From assembly GCF_900547205.1 (NCBI RefSeq), contig NZ_URFY01000050.1:1-32522 (forward strand): a stretch of DNA of 32,522 nucleotides, given 5' to 3'. The stretch is from an uncultured Bacteroides sp. (GTDB lineage Bacteria; Bacteroidota; Bacteroidia; Bacteroidales; Bacteroidaceae). Position 1 is the stretch's first letter, and every line of letters begins with the position of its first letter. Both the position numbers and the translations under genes were made by a program. Below, one piece after another: positions 8,093 through 16,628 of this stretch. The notes below the pieces were generated by a model. The model ran no database searches and was not told where the DNA came from. It saw only the letters and a program-made list of their open reading frames with translations.

Positions 8093-8168
8093 ATTTACTA
8101 TTTTACTATTTACTATTTTGCGCTGTTTCACATTGCAGCTAATTAGGGCTGATAATGTGATTCGGGAG

Positions 8169-8176
8169 CAAAGTTA
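8169..8176 (-). promoter_or_regulatory. ispE -7 promoter element
   Basis: TAACTTTG read on the minus strand fits TAnnTTTG, 77 bases before the ispE ATG. I find no TTG at the ideal 19-base spacing. Confidence 0.55.
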
Positions 8177-8220
8177 CTAAAATCTTCAATTTTCCTTATT
8201 CATTCTTCATGATTATATTC

Positions 8221-8228
8221 TATCTTTG
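8221..8228 (+). promoter_or_regulatory. dnaB -7 promoter element
   Basis: TATCTTTG fits TAnnTTTG, 110 bases before the dnaB ATG. The matching -33 is poor. Confidence 0.55.
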
Positions 8229-8337
8229 TCGTCCCGACTGGAAAAGCACCGTTATGAATGAAGTCTATCCAGTCGCTAAATAGTAATTTGCAAATAGTAA
8301 ATCGTAAATAGAAAAATAGTAAATAGAAAATATCCCC

Positions 8338-9900
8338 ATGGCGGAACAGAGAAGAAATACCCGTAACACAAAGTCTACTAAAGTACAACCTGTGAATGAT
8401 TATGGTCGTATTCAGCCTCAGGCACCGGAATTGGAAGAAGCGGTGCTGGGAGCTTTAATGATTGAAAAGGATGCTTACTCATTGGTGAGTGAGATACTTC
8501 GACCCGAATCGTTCTATGAGCATAGGCATCAACAGATTTATTCTGCCATTACCGATTTGGCTGTCAACCAGAAACCGGTAGATATTCTGACGGTGAAGGA
8601 ACAGTTGAGCAAACGTGGGGAACTGGAAGAAGTAGGCGGACCGTTCTACATCACACAGTTGAGTAGTAAGGTTGCCTCTTCGGCACATATTGAATATCAT
8701 GCCCGTATCATTGCGCAAAAATCACTGGCGCGTGAACTGATCACCTTTACAAGTAATATTCAAAGCAAGGCTTTTGATGAAACGCTGGATGTGGACGACC
8801 TGATGCAAGAAGCGGAAGGGAAGCTGTTTGAGATTTCTCAGCAGAACATGAAGAAGGATTATACGCAGATTAATCCGGTGATTGACGAAGCCTATAAATT
8901 AATTCAGAAAGCTGCTGCGCGAACTGACGGTTTGAGTGGTCTGGAGAGTGGATTTACGAAATTGGATAAGATGACTGCCGGTTGGCAAAATTCCGACCTT
9001 ATTATTATTGCTGCCCGTCCTGCCATGGGAAAAACCGCCTTTGTGCTTTCTATGGCTAAGAATATTGCTGTTGATTATCGCAATCCGGTGGCGTTGTTCT
9101 CGCTCGAAATGAGCAATGTCCAGTTGGTGAACCGTTTGATAGCCAATGTCTGCGAAATTCCGAGTGAGAAGATAAAGAGCGGACAGTTGGCGAATTATGA
9201 ATGGCAACAATTGGACTATAAGTTGAAGAACCTGCTGGATGCACCGTTGTATGTGGATGATACTCCGTCTCTATCAGTGTTTGAGTTAAGAACCAAGGCG
9301 CGCCGTCTGGTACGCGAGCATGGGGTGAGAATCATCATTATTGACTACCTTCAGTTGATGAATGCAAGTGGTATGGCGTTTGGAAGCCGTCAGGAAGAGG
9401 TGAGTACCATTTCCCGTTCGTTAAAAGGGTTGGCAAAGGAATTGAGTATTCCGATTATTGCCCTGTCGCAGTTGAATCGTGGTGTGGAGAGTCGTGAAGG
9501 TATCGATGGAAAACGCCCGCAGTTGAGCGATCTTCGTGAATCGGGAGCCATCGAGCAGGATGCCGATATGGTGTGCTTCATCCATCGCCCCGAATACTAT
9601 AAGATTTTTCAGGATGATCGTGGTAATGACCTTCGTGGTATGGCGGAGATAGTGATAGCGAAACATCGTAATGGTGCGGTGGGAGAGGTGTTGCTCCGGT
9701 TCAAGGGTGAGTTTACACGATTCTCCAATCCGGAAGACGATATGGTGATTCCGATGCCGGGCGAACCTGCCGGAACCATGCTGGTGTCTAAGATGAATGC
9801 GGGAGATGCAGGCTCAGTTCCTCCACCTCCGGCACCTGATTTTGCGCCGCAGACACAGAATCCTTTTGGGACATTGGGAGAGGGACCATTGCCGTTCTAA
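8338..9900 (+). CDS. dnaB: Replicative DNA helicase DnaB
   Basis: Hexameric ATP-driven 5'-3' helicase of the replication fork. The protein is 520 residues. The N-terminal collar domain (about 28-130, from ELEEAVLGALM) is joined by a linker to a RecA-like domain. This holds Walker A ARPAMGKT at 226-233, LFSLEMSN near 253-260 and Walker B IIIIDYLQL at 332-340 (D336). QLSDLRESGAIEQDAD is the typical DnaB R-finger region. The last 40 residues are a Pro-rich tail. No intein or insertion is present. It is the first gene rightwards from the divergent ispE promoter region. Confidence 0.97.
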   Translation: MAEQRRNTRNTKSTKVQPVNDYGRIQPQAPELEEAVLGALMIEKDAYSLVSEILRPESFYEHRHQQIYSAITDLAVNQKPVDILTVKEQLSKRGELEEVGGPFYITQLSSKVASSAHIEYHARIIAQKSLARELITFTSNIQSKAFDETLDVDDLMQEAEGKLFEISQQNMKKDYTQINPVIDEAYKLIQKAAARTDGLSGLESGFTKLDKMTAGWQNSDLIIIAARPAMGKTAFVLSMAKNIAVDYRNPVALFSLEMSNVQLVNRLIANVCEIPSEKIKSGQLANYEWQQLDYKLKNLLDAPLYVDDTPSLSVFELRTKARRLVREHGVRIIIIDYLQLMNASGMAFGSRQEEVSTISRSLKGLAKELSIPIIALSQLNRGVESREGIDGKRPQLSDLRESGAIEQDADMVCFIHRPEYYKIFQDDRGNDLRGMAEIVIAKHRNGAVGEVLLRFKGEFTRFSNPEDDMVIPMPGEPAGTMLVSKMNAGDAGSVPPPPAPDFAPQTQNPFGTLGEGPLPF

Positions 9901-9954
9901 TCGTCCTTTTGCATTTTTCTTGCAAATCCTTCTCGGTCAACCGAAAAATCTTAT

Positions 9955-9962
9955 TAACTTTG
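9955..9962 (+). promoter_or_regulatory. pheT -7 promoter element
   Basis: TAACTTTG fits TAnnTTTG, 35 bases before the pheT ATG. No well-spaced TTG was found. Confidence 0.55.
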
Positions 9963-9997
9963 CAAATCTTTTTGAGAAACAATAAAAAATTAATCAT

Positions 9998-12460
9998 ATG
10001 AATATCTCTTATAACTGGCTGAAAGAGTATGTCAACTTCGACTTGACGCCCGATGAAACGGCGGCAGCATTAACTTCAATCGGCTTGGAAACAGGTGGCG
10101 TAGAAGAAGTGCAAACCATTAAAGGTGGGTTGGAAGGACTCGTAATTGGCGTAGTGCTGACTTGTGAAGAACATCCTAATTCAGACCATTTGCACGTAAC
10201 TACTGTCAATCTGGGAGAAGGCGAACCTGTGCAGATCGTTTGCGGTGCTCCGAATGTGGCTGCCGGACAAAAAGTGGTGGTGGCTACCCTAGGCACGAAA
10301 CTTTATGACGGTGACGAATGCTTCACAATCAAGAAATCAAAAATCCGCGGTGTAGAATCAACAGGTATGATTTGTGCTGAAGATGAAATAGGTATCGGTA
10401 CGGATCATGCAGGTATCATCGTATTGCCGGCAGAAGCTGTGCCGGGTACGCTTGCTAAGGATTATTATAATATCAAGAGCGACTACGTGCTCGAAGTAGA
10501 CATCACACCCAACCGTGCGGATGCTGTTTCGCACTATGGTGTAGCGCGCGACTTGTATGCTTATCTTCTTCAGAACGGCAAGCAAGCTACTTTGCAGCGT
10601 CCATCCGTGGATGATTTCAAGGTAGAGAATCACGATTTGGATATTGAAGTAAAGGTGGAAAATAGCGAGGCGTGTCCGCATTATGCCGGAGTCACTGTGA
10701 AAGGTGTAACGGTAAAGGAAAGCCCGGAATGGTTGCAGAACAAATTGCGACTGATTGGCGTGCGCCCTATTAATAATGTAGTAGATATTACTAATTATAT
10801 CGTTCATGCTTTCGGTCAGCCGTTGCACTGCTTCGATGCCGGAAAGATAAAAGGCAACGAAGTGATTGTAAAGACATTGCCCGAAGGAACTCCTTTCGTC
10901 ACATTGGACGAGGTGGAACGCAAATTGAGCGACCGCGACCTGATGATTTGTAATCAGGAAGAGCCGATGTGTATTGCCGGTGTATTCGGCGGACTGGATT
11001 CCGGTTCTACGGAAGCCACTACGGATGTATTCATCGAAAGTGCTTACTTCCATCCTACATGGGTGCGCAAGACTGCCCGTCGTCATGGCTTGAATACGGA
11101 TGCTTCTTTCCGTTTTGAACGCGGCATCGATCCGAATGGCGTTATCTATTGTCTGAAACTGGCTGCATTGATGGTGAAAGAATTGGCGGGAGGTACTATT
11201 TCTTCGGAAATTAAAGATGTATATACCACTCCTGCTCAGGACTTCATCGTTGAACTGGCTTACGAAAAGGTACATTCGCTGGTAGGTAAGGTGATTCCGG
11301 TAGAAACAATCAAGAGTATTGTTGCCAGCCTGGAAATGAAAACCCTGAACGAGACGGCCGAAGGATTGACACTGGCTGTTCCTCCATATCGTGTAGACGT
11401 GCAACGTGATTGCGACGTGATAGAAGATATTCTTCGTATCTATGGATATAATAATGTAGAAATACCGTCTACGCTGAAATCAAGCCTCACTACTAAGGGC
11501 GAAAATGATAAATCGAATAAATTGCAGAATCTGGTTGCCGAGCAATTGGTAGGCTGCGGTTTCAATGAAATTCTGAATAACTCGCTGACACGTGCCGCTT
11601 ATTACGATGGCTTGGAGGTTTATCCTTCCAATCATCTGGTAATGTTGCTCAATCCGCTGAGTGCAGACTTGAACTGTATGCGTCAGACATTGCTGTTCGG
11701 CGGGCTGGAAAGTATTGCTCATAACGCCAATCGTAAGAATGCAGACTTGAAATTCTTCGAATTTGGTAACTGCTATTATTTCGATGGAGACAAGAAGAAC
11801 TCGGAGAAGGTGCTGGCTCCCTACTCGGAAGATTATCATCTGGGACTGTGGGTGACTGGCAAGAAGGTTTCCAATTCTTGGGCTCATGTAGATGAAAACA
11901 GCTCTGTATATGAGTTGAAGGCGTATGTAGAAAATATCCTGAAACGTCTGGGACTTGAATTGCACAATCTCGTTGTCGGAAATCTGACGGATGATATCTA
12001 CGCTGCCGCACTTTCTGTTAATACAAGAGGTGGCAAGCGTCTTGCTACTTTCGGTGTAGTGACGAAGAAGCTGCTGAAAGCATTCGATATAGACAATGAA
12101 GTGTATTTTGCCGACCTAAACTGGAAAGAATTGCTGAAAGCAATACGTTCGGTGAAGGTTAGCTACAAGGAAATCTCCAAGTTCCCGGCAGTGAAACGCG
12201 ACTTGGCGTTGCTACTTGATAAGAATGTGCAGTTTGCCGAAATTGAGAAGATTGCTTATGAGACGGAGAAGAAGTTGCTTAAGGAAGTAGAACTCTTCGA
12301 CGTATACGAAGGCAAGAACCTTGAACCGGGGAAGAAATCGTATGCAGTCAGCTTCCTGCTTCAGGACGAAAATCAGACTTTGAATGATAAGATGATTGAT
12401 AAAATCATGTCGAAGTTGGTGAAGAACCTGGAAGACAAACTGGGTGCTAAACTTAGATAA
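9998..12460 (+). CDS. pheT: Phenylalanyl-tRNA synthetase beta subunit
   Basis: Beta chain of the alpha2-beta2 enzyme that charges tRNA-Phe. It holds the editing site and tRNA-binding modules. The protein is 820 residues, normal length. The order of domains is: N-terminal MNISYNWLKEYV; an EMAP/OB-type tRNA-binding domain (about 40-150); a B3/B4 editing domain (about 210-390, with RPINNVVDITNY and FDAGKI); B5 (about 410-475); a catalytic-like core; and a C-terminal FDX-ACB domain (about 725-819, from SKFPAVKRDLALL). No pheS is in the window, as is common when the two genes are unlinked. yebC follows after 33 bases. Confidence 0.97.
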   Translation: MNISYNWLKEYVNFDLTPDETAAALTSIGLETGGVEEVQTIKGGLEGLVIGVVLTCEEHPNSDHLHVTTVNLGEGEPVQIVCGAPNVAAGQKVVVATLGTKLYDGDECFTIKKSKIRGVESTGMICAEDEIGIGTDHAGIIVLPAEAVPGTLAKDYYNIKSDYVLEVDITPNRADAVSHYGVARDLYAYLLQNGKQATLQRPSVDDFKVENHDLDIEVKVENSEACPHYAGVTVKGVTVKESPEWLQNKLRLIGVRPINNVVDITNYIVHAFGQPLHCFDAGKIKGNEVIVKTLPEGTPFVTLDEVERKLSDRDLMICNQEEPMCIAGVFGGLDSGSTEATTDVFIESAYFHPTWVRKTARRHGLNTDASFRFERGIDPNGVIYCLKLAALMVKELAGGTISSEIKDVYTTPAQDFIVELAYEKVHSLVGKVIPVETIKSIVASLEMKTLNETAEGLTLAVPPYRVDVQRDCDVIEDILRIYGYNNVEIPSTLKSSLTTKGENDKSNKLQNLVAEQLVGCGFNEILNNSLTRAAYYDGLEVYPSNHLVMLLNPLSADLNCMRQTLLFGGLESIAHNANRKNADLKFFEFGNCYYFDGDKKNSEKVLAPYSEDYHLGLWVTGKKVSNSWAHVDENSSVYELKAYVENILKRLGLELHNLVVGNLTDDIYAAALSVNTRGGKRLATFGVVTKKLLKAFDIDNEVYFADLNWKELLKAIRSVKVSYKEISKFPAVKRDLALLLDKNVQFAEIEKIAYETEKKLLKEVELFDVYEGKNLEPGKKSYAVSFLLQDENQTLNDKMIDKIMSKLVKNLEDKLGAKLR

Positions 12461-12493
12461 AATTTAAAATTGTCATTATAAAAATATAAACCA

Positions 12494-13237
12494 ATGGGAA
12501 GAGCATTTGAATATAGAAAAGCCACAAAGCTGAAAAGATGGGGCCACATGGCCAAAACATTCACAAGACTGGGTAAACAGATCGCCATTGCTGTAAAAGC
12601 CGGTGGTCCGGAACCGGAAAACAACCCTACGTTGCGTTCGGTTATCGCTACTTGCAAGCGTGAGAATATGCCGAAGGACAACATAGAACGTGCTATCAAG
12701 AACGCTATGGGTAAAGACCAGAGCGACTACAAAGGCATGACTTACGAAGGATATGGACCTTTTGGAATTGCTGTTTTTGTGGATACGCTGACAGACAACA
12801 CTACCCGTACGGTGGCCGATGTACGTTCTGTATTCAATAAATTCGGTGGTAACCTCGGTACAATGGGTTCATTGGCATTCCTTTTCGACCACAAATGTAT
12901 GTTCACTTTCAAGAAGAAAGACGGTCTGGATATGGAAGAGCTGATTCTTGACCTGATTGACTATGACGTGGAAGATGAATACGAAGAAGATGACGAAGAA
13001 GGAACAATCACTATCTACGGTGATCCTAAGAGTTATGCCGCTATTCAGAAACACCTGGAAGAATGTGGTTTCGAAGACGTTGGTGGAGAATTTACTTATA
13101 TGGCGAACGACCTGAAAGAAGTAACTCCGGAGCAACGTGAAACATTGGACAAGATGGTGGAACGTCTCGAAGAATTTGACGACGTGCAGACTGTGTATAC
13201 CAATATGAAGCCCGAAGAAGGCGAAGAGGAGGAATAA
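12494..13237 (+). CDS. yebC: YebC/PmpR/TACO1 family protein
   Basis: Widely conserved cytoplasmic protein. Older annotation treats it as a DNA-binding regulator; the family is now also linked to relief of ribosome stalling, as is mitochondrial TACO1. The protein is 247 residues. The N-terminus has the signature MGRAFEYRKATKLKRW...AKTFTRLGKQI, followed by NPTLRSVI and the DNTTRTVADVRSVFNKFGGNLG block near residues 99-118. An acidic stretch (VEDEYEEDDEEG, about 157-168) lies in domain 2, and the tail is Glu-rich. Its place right after pheT fits a role near translation. It is probably co-transcribed with pheT and the small gene after it. Confidence 0.93.
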   Translation: MGRAFEYRKATKLKRWGHMAKTFTRLGKQIAIAVKAGGPEPENNPTLRSVIATCKRENMPKDNIERAIKNAMGKDQSDYKGMTYEGYGPFGIAVFVDTLTDNTTRTVADVRSVFNKFGGNLGTMGSLAFLFDHKCMFTFKKKDGLDMEELILDLIDYDVEDEYEEDDEEGTITIYGDPKSYAAIQKHLEECGFEDVGGEFTYMANDLKEVTPEQRETLDKMVERLEEFDDVQTVYTNMKPEEGEEEE

Positions 13238-13246
13238 GCAGCCGAT

Positions 13247-13492
13247 ATGGAATACGTTTATAAAACCAAAGGAACTTGCAGCACGAACATCGAACTGAAT
13301 GTGGAAGATGGAATTGTGAAGGAAGTGGCCTTCTGGGGAGGATGTAACGGTAATCTTCAGGGACTTTCACGTCTGGTAAAAGGAATGAAAGCGGAAGATG
13401 TCATTAAGAAACTTGAAGGAGTGCGCTGCGGTGGACGACCGACGTCTTGTCCTGATCAGTTGTGCCATGCGTTGCACGAGATGGGGTATTGA
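13247..13492 (+). CDS. TSCPD domain protein (TIGR03905 type)
   Basis: Small protein of 81 residues, unknown function. It shows the cysteine-rich TSCPD motif, CGGRPTSCPDQLCHAL, at about 61-76, also seen at the C-terminus of some vitamin B12-dependent ribonucleotide reductases. Further cysteines are at C11 and C33 (WGGCNGNL). The cysteines suggest metal binding, though this is inference. It starts 9 bases after yebC and is probably the last gene of the pheT-yebC unit; the large inverted repeat at 13526 follows. Confidence 0.8.
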   Translation: MEYVYKTKGTCSTNIELNVEDGIVKEVAFWGGCNGNLQGLSRLVKGMKAEDVIKKLEGVRCGGRPTSCPDQLCHALHEMGY

Positions 13493-13525
13493 GATGCCGT
13501 AAAAGTAAATGATTTCTATTTATTA

Positions 13526-13611
13526 GACGCGGATGACGCGGATGACACGGATTTTGGAGATAGTATCAGTTGATAGTATCAAGAGTCCGCGCTATCCGCG
13601 TCATTCGCGTC
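13526..13611. repeat. REP-like inverted repeat built of GACGCGGAT units
   Basis: The left arm 13526-13551 consists of GACGCGGAT, GACGCGGAT and GACACGGA. The right arm 13586-13611 is its inverted copy with 4 differences in 26 positions. The 34-base loop contains two direct GATAGTATCA copies (13559-13568 and 13572-13581), each itself GATA-G-TATC symmetric. It could end pheT-yebC transcription, but the main T-run is missing. It sits in the 237-base gap 13493-13729; apart from this repeat and the -7 box at 13699 I see nothing else there. Confidence 0.8.
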
Positions 13612-13698
13612 AAAACATTGCATTTGGATGGGCGGCTTTGCTTCTCATTATTTGTCGGTATTTTGAACAATAAAGGAATCTCGGTCGTTATTTATAAG

Positions 13699-13706
13699 TA
13701 TATTTG
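13699..13706 (+). promoter_or_regulatory. Nramp gene -7 promoter element
   Basis: TATATTTG fits TAnnTTTG, 23 bases before the ATG at 13730. It overlaps the alternative GTG start at 13706, which argues against that start. Confidence 0.6.
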
Positions 13707-13729
13707 TGCAATTAAACTATTATGCAATA

Positions 13730-14983
13730 ATGAAGAATATTTTTCATGACTTAAAAAGAAAAGACCATAAGCGCTATCTGGGCGGACTGGATGTTTTTAA
13801 ATATATTGGCCCCGGGTTACTGGTGACCGTAGGTTTTATCGATCCGGGCAACTGGGCATCTAATTTTGCTGCTGGTTCCGAGTTTGGATATTCCTTGCTG
13901 TGGGTAGTCACCTTATCAACCATTATGCTCATTATCCTTCAACATAATGTAGCTCACTTGGGCATCGTTACCGGACTTTGCCTTTCGGAAGCAGCTACTA
14001 AATATACCCCTAAATGGGTGTCACGACCTATACTCGGCACGGCAGTATTGGCTTCTATTTCCACATCGTTGGCAGAGATTCTGGGAGGTGCCATTGCACT
14101 GGAGATGCTTTTTGATATGCCTATCATCTGGGGAGCTGTATTGACTACAATCTTTGTTTCAATCATGCTTTTCACCAACTCCTATAAAAAGATAGAGCGT
14201 TCTATTATCGCATTCGTTTCGGTTATCGGGCTTTCATTTATCTACGAATTATTTCTGGTAGAGATTGATTGGTCGGCGGCAACGGTGGGATGGGTAACGC
14301 CATCATTTCCCAAAGGCAGTATGCTCATTATCATGAGTGTGCTGGGAGCGGTTGTGATGCCGCACAATTTGTTTCTGCATTCGGAGGTGATTCAGAGCCA
14401 TGAATACAATAAGAAGGATGATGCTTCGATTAAGAAAGTGTTGAAGTACGAATTGTTCGATACGCTCTTTTCCATGATAATCGGTTGGGCTATTAATAGT
14501 GCAATGATTTTGCTCGCTGCTGCTACCTTCTTCAAAAGCGGCATCCAGGTAGAAGAGTTGCAGCAGGCGAAATCACTGCTCGAACCTTTGCTGGGTAGTA
14601 ATGCAGCAATCGTATTTGCATTGGCTTTGTTGATGGCGGGCATATCTTCGACGATAACGAGCGGTATGGCGGCAGGTTCTATCTTTGCAGGTATTTTCGG
14701 CGAATCCTATCATATCAAGGATAGCCATTCGCAGGTGGGAGTTGCCTTATCGTTGGGAATCGCATTGCTGCTGATATTCTTTATCGGTGACCCATTTAAA
14801 GGACTGATAATTTCTCAGATGATACTTAGTATCCAGTTGCCTTTCACAGTATTTCTACAGGTAGGACTCACTTCATCCCGCAAGGTGATGGGGGATTACG
14901 TCAATACCCGTTGGAGTACGTTTGTGCTTTATACCATTGCAATCATCGTGTCGGCATTAAATATAATGCTGCTATTCTCGTAA
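13730..14983 (+). CDS. Nramp-family divalent metal (Mn2+/Fe2+) transporter
   Basis: Proton-coupled importer of Mn2+ or Fe2+ in the inner membrane. The protein is 417 residues with about 11 hydrophobic segments. Metal-binding motifs are intact: DPGNW in TM1 (D38, N41) and MPHNLFLHSEV in TM6 (M210, H212). The methionine favours transition metals over Mg2+. The start at 13730 was chosen because the upstream GTG (13706) lies in the promoter -7 box. No MntR- or Fur-family gene is adjacent. Exonuclease III follows after 31 bases, so the two are probably co-transcribed. Confidence 0.9.
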   Translation: MKNIFHDLKRKDHKRYLGGLDVFKYIGPGLLVTVGFIDPGNWASNFAAGSEFGYSLLWVVTLSTIMLIILQHNVAHLGIVTGLCLSEAATKYTPKWVSRPILGTAVLASISTSLAEILGGAIALEMLFDMPIIWGAVLTTIFVSIMLFTNSYKKIERSIIAFVSVIGLSFIYELFLVEIDWSAATVGWVTPSFPKGSMLIIMSVLGAVVMPHNLFLHSEVIQSHEYNKKDDASIKKVLKYELFDTLFSMIIGWAINSAMILLAAATFFKSGIQVEELQQAKSLLEPLLGSNAAIVFALALLMAGISSTITSGMAAGSIFAGIFGESYHIKDSHSQVGVALSLGIALLLIFFIGDPFKGLIISQMILSIQLPFTVFLQVGLTSSRKVMGDYVNTRWSTFVLYTIAIIVSALNIMLLFS

Positions 14984-15014
14984 AAGAGCATGAATCTATA
15001 AAATATATACAATA

Positions 15015-15785
15015 ATGAAGATTATTACTTATAATGTGAACGGGCTTCGTGCGGCTGTGACTAAAGGTTTTCCTGAATGGCTTGCAGAGGAGAATCCCGA
15101 TATTCTTTGTCTGCAAGAGACAAAACTACAGCCGGATCAGTATCCGGCAGAGCTGTTTGAAGCGTTGGGATATAAATCCTATCTATATTCTGCCCAAAAG
15201 AAAGGATATAGCGGAGTAGCTATACTTTCGAAGAGGGAACCGGACCATGTGGAATATGGAATGGGCATGGAAGCCTATGATAATGAAGGGCGTTTCATTC
15301 GTGCAGATTTCGGTGATTTGTCTGTTGTCAGCGTTTATCATCCTTCTGGAACGAGCGGGGATGAGCGTCAGGCGTTCAAGATGACCTGGCTTGAAGACTT
15401 TCAGAAATACGTGATGGAGTTGCAGAAGTCCCGTCCCAATCTCATTCTTTGCGGAGATTATAATATTTGCCATGAGCCGATTGATATTCATGATCCTGTC
15501 CGGAATGCCAAGAACAGCGGCTTCCTCCCCGAAGAACGCGAGTGGATGACACGTTTCCTTTCTGTGGGATTCATTGATTCTTTCAGAATGCTTTGCCCCG
15601 AAAAGCAAGAATATACATGGTGGAGCTATCGGTTCAATTCGCGTGCCAAGAATAAAGGGTGGAGAATAGACTATTGCATGGCTAGCGAACCGATGCGTCC
15701 GGTGCTGAAAAGTGCACGTATTCTTAATGATGTAGTTCACTCCGACCATTGTCCGATGGCATTGGAGGTTGAAGATAAAAACTAA
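15015..15785 (+). CDS. xth: Exodeoxyribonuclease III (AP endonuclease)
   Basis: Mg2+-dependent AP endonuclease and 3'-5' exonuclease of base-excision repair. The protein is 256 residues, normal for the ExoIII/APE1 family. Active-site residues are visible: N7 (MKIITYNVNG), E35 (CLQETKL), D148 and N150 (CGDYNICH), and D244-H245 (HSDHCP). It sits between the Nramp transporter (31 bases before) and the C_GCAxxG protein (8 bases after), a likely three-gene unit. Confidence 0.95.
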   Translation: MKIITYNVNGLRAAVTKGFPEWLAEENPDILCLQETKLQPDQYPAELFEALGYKSYLYSAQKKGYSGVAILSKREPDHVEYGMGMEAYDNEGRFIRADFGDLSVVSVYHPSGTSGDERQAFKMTWLEDFQKYVMELQKSRPNLILCGDYNICHEPIDIHDPVRNAKNSGFLPEEREWMTRFLSVGFIDSFRMLCPEKQEYTWWSYRFNSRAKNKGWRIDYCMASEPMRPVLKSARILNDVVHSDHCPMALEVEDKN

Positions 15786-15793
15786 AAAATAGC

Positions 15794-16252
15794 ATGGAAG
15801 ACAGGATACAAAAAGCAATAGAGCTTTTTATGAGTGGATATAACTGCTCACAGTCTGTGGTGGCGGCTTTTGCCGATATGTACGGCTTTACCCAAGAACA
15901 GGCACTACGGATGTCCGCCTCTTTTGGCGGTGGGATAGGACGTATGCGTAGTACTTGCGGAGCTGCTTGCGGGATGTTTCTATTAGCCGGACTTGAAACG
16001 GGGACAACGGAGGCAACAGACCGTGAAGGTAAAGCTGTCAACTATGCAGTGGTACAGGAATTGGCCGCTGAGTTTAAGAAACGCAACGGGTCGATTATTT
16101 GCAGTGAATTGTTGGGATTGAAGAAAAAAGAACCGATTGTGACTATGCCCGAAGAACGTAATACTCAGTATTATGCAAAGCGTCCCTGTGCAAGGATGGT
16201 AGCAGAAGCTGCAAAAATATGGTCCGAATATCTGGAAAAGCATCCCAAATGA
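15794..16252 (+). CDS. C_GCAxxG_C_C family redox-type protein
   Basis: Cysteine-motif protein of 152 residues, unknown reaction. The family signature is complete: C18 (YNCSQSV), the CGAACG core (C55, C59), C103 (IICSELLG) and C132 (RPCARMV). The glycine-rich SFGGGIGRMRSTCGAACG is the hallmark segment. Family members are thought to be redox-active or metal-binding and are sometimes selenoproteins; no in-frame TGA is seen here. It is separated from xth by 8 bases, so both are likely on one mRNA with the Nramp gene. Confidence 0.85.
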   Translation: MEDRIQKAIELFMSGYNCSQSVVAAFADMYGFTQEQALRMSASFGGGIGRMRSTCGAACGMFLLAGLETGTTEATDREGKAVNYAVVQELAAEFKKRNGSIICSELLGLKKKEPIVTMPEERNTQYYAKRPCARMVAEAAKIWSEYLEKHPK

Positions 16253-16303
16253 GATAAAAGTGCTTTTATTATTACAAAAACGGTAAAAAAGGGGATAATA
16301 AAG

Positions 16304-16333
16304 TGTTATATAACATAAATATAACTATCTTTG
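16304..16333 (+). promoter_or_regulatory. Promoter and palindrome upstream of the winged-helix gene
   Basis: TATCTTTG at 16326-16333 fits the -7 consensus. A 12-base perfect palindrome, TGTTATATAACA (16304-16315), lies where the -33 would be and could be an operator. The ATG is 73 bases downstream of the -7 box. Confidence 0.55.
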
Positions 16334-16405
16334 TCCCCGAAATAAAATCTGAAAAGTCTTCGGACTTGACGATTTAAAGCATGTCTAACTAAAATTTCAA
16401 AGCAA

Positions 16406-16606
16406 ATGTTGAAAGAAAAAGCAGGTGTAGTTGCAGGAAGTATCTGGACTGCACTGAACGAAACAGAAGGAATGACTGCCAAGCAACTGAAAAAAGCAAC
16501 CAAGTTGGTTGACAAAGATTTATTCCTCGGACTTGGTTGGTTGTTGAGAGAAGACAAAGTCTCTGTGGAAGAAGTTGAAGGTGAACTCTTCATCAAATTG
16601 ATCTAA
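16406..16606 (+). CDS. Small winged helix-turn-helix protein (DUF2582 family)
   Basis: Stand-alone winged-helix protein of 66 residues with no effector domain. The layout is GVVAGSIWTALNE (helix 1), GMTAKQLKKAT (helix 2), KDLFLGLGWLLREDKV (recognition helix and wing) and VEGELFIKLI (last strand). Such small proteins are common in Bacteroidota; DNA binding is predicted from the fold, but no target is known. It is monocistronic, with its own promoter and a strong terminator 22 bases after the stop. Confidence 0.8.
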   Translation: MLKEKAGVVAGSIWTALNETEGMTAKQLKKATKLVDKDLFLGLGWLLREDKVSVEEVEGELFIKLI

Positions 16607-16628
16607 GCGAGTAAATCACTTAAGCAAT

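Larger units (their letters stand above)
8093..8335. repeat. AAATAGTAAA-type short repeats in both ispE and dnaB leaders
   Basis: On the minus strand, 8118-8093 carries three overlapping AATAGTAAA units directly before the ispE ATG. On the plus strand, 8276-8335 carries at least three AAATAGTAA units plus variants (CGTAAATAG, TAAATAGAAA) directly before the dnaB ATG. The repeats are sense-oriented in both leaders. The middle of the gap (about 8119-8275) is unique sequence holding the divergent promoters. Confidence 0.75.

Noticed and set aside
9908..9926. TTTGCA/TGCAAA hairpin after dnaB as a terminator
   Set aside because: The stem is only 6 bp with no T-run; too weak to call.
13706..13729. 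GTG start for the Nramp gene
   Set aside because: It overlaps the -7 promoter element; the ATG at 13730 gives a normal N-terminus.
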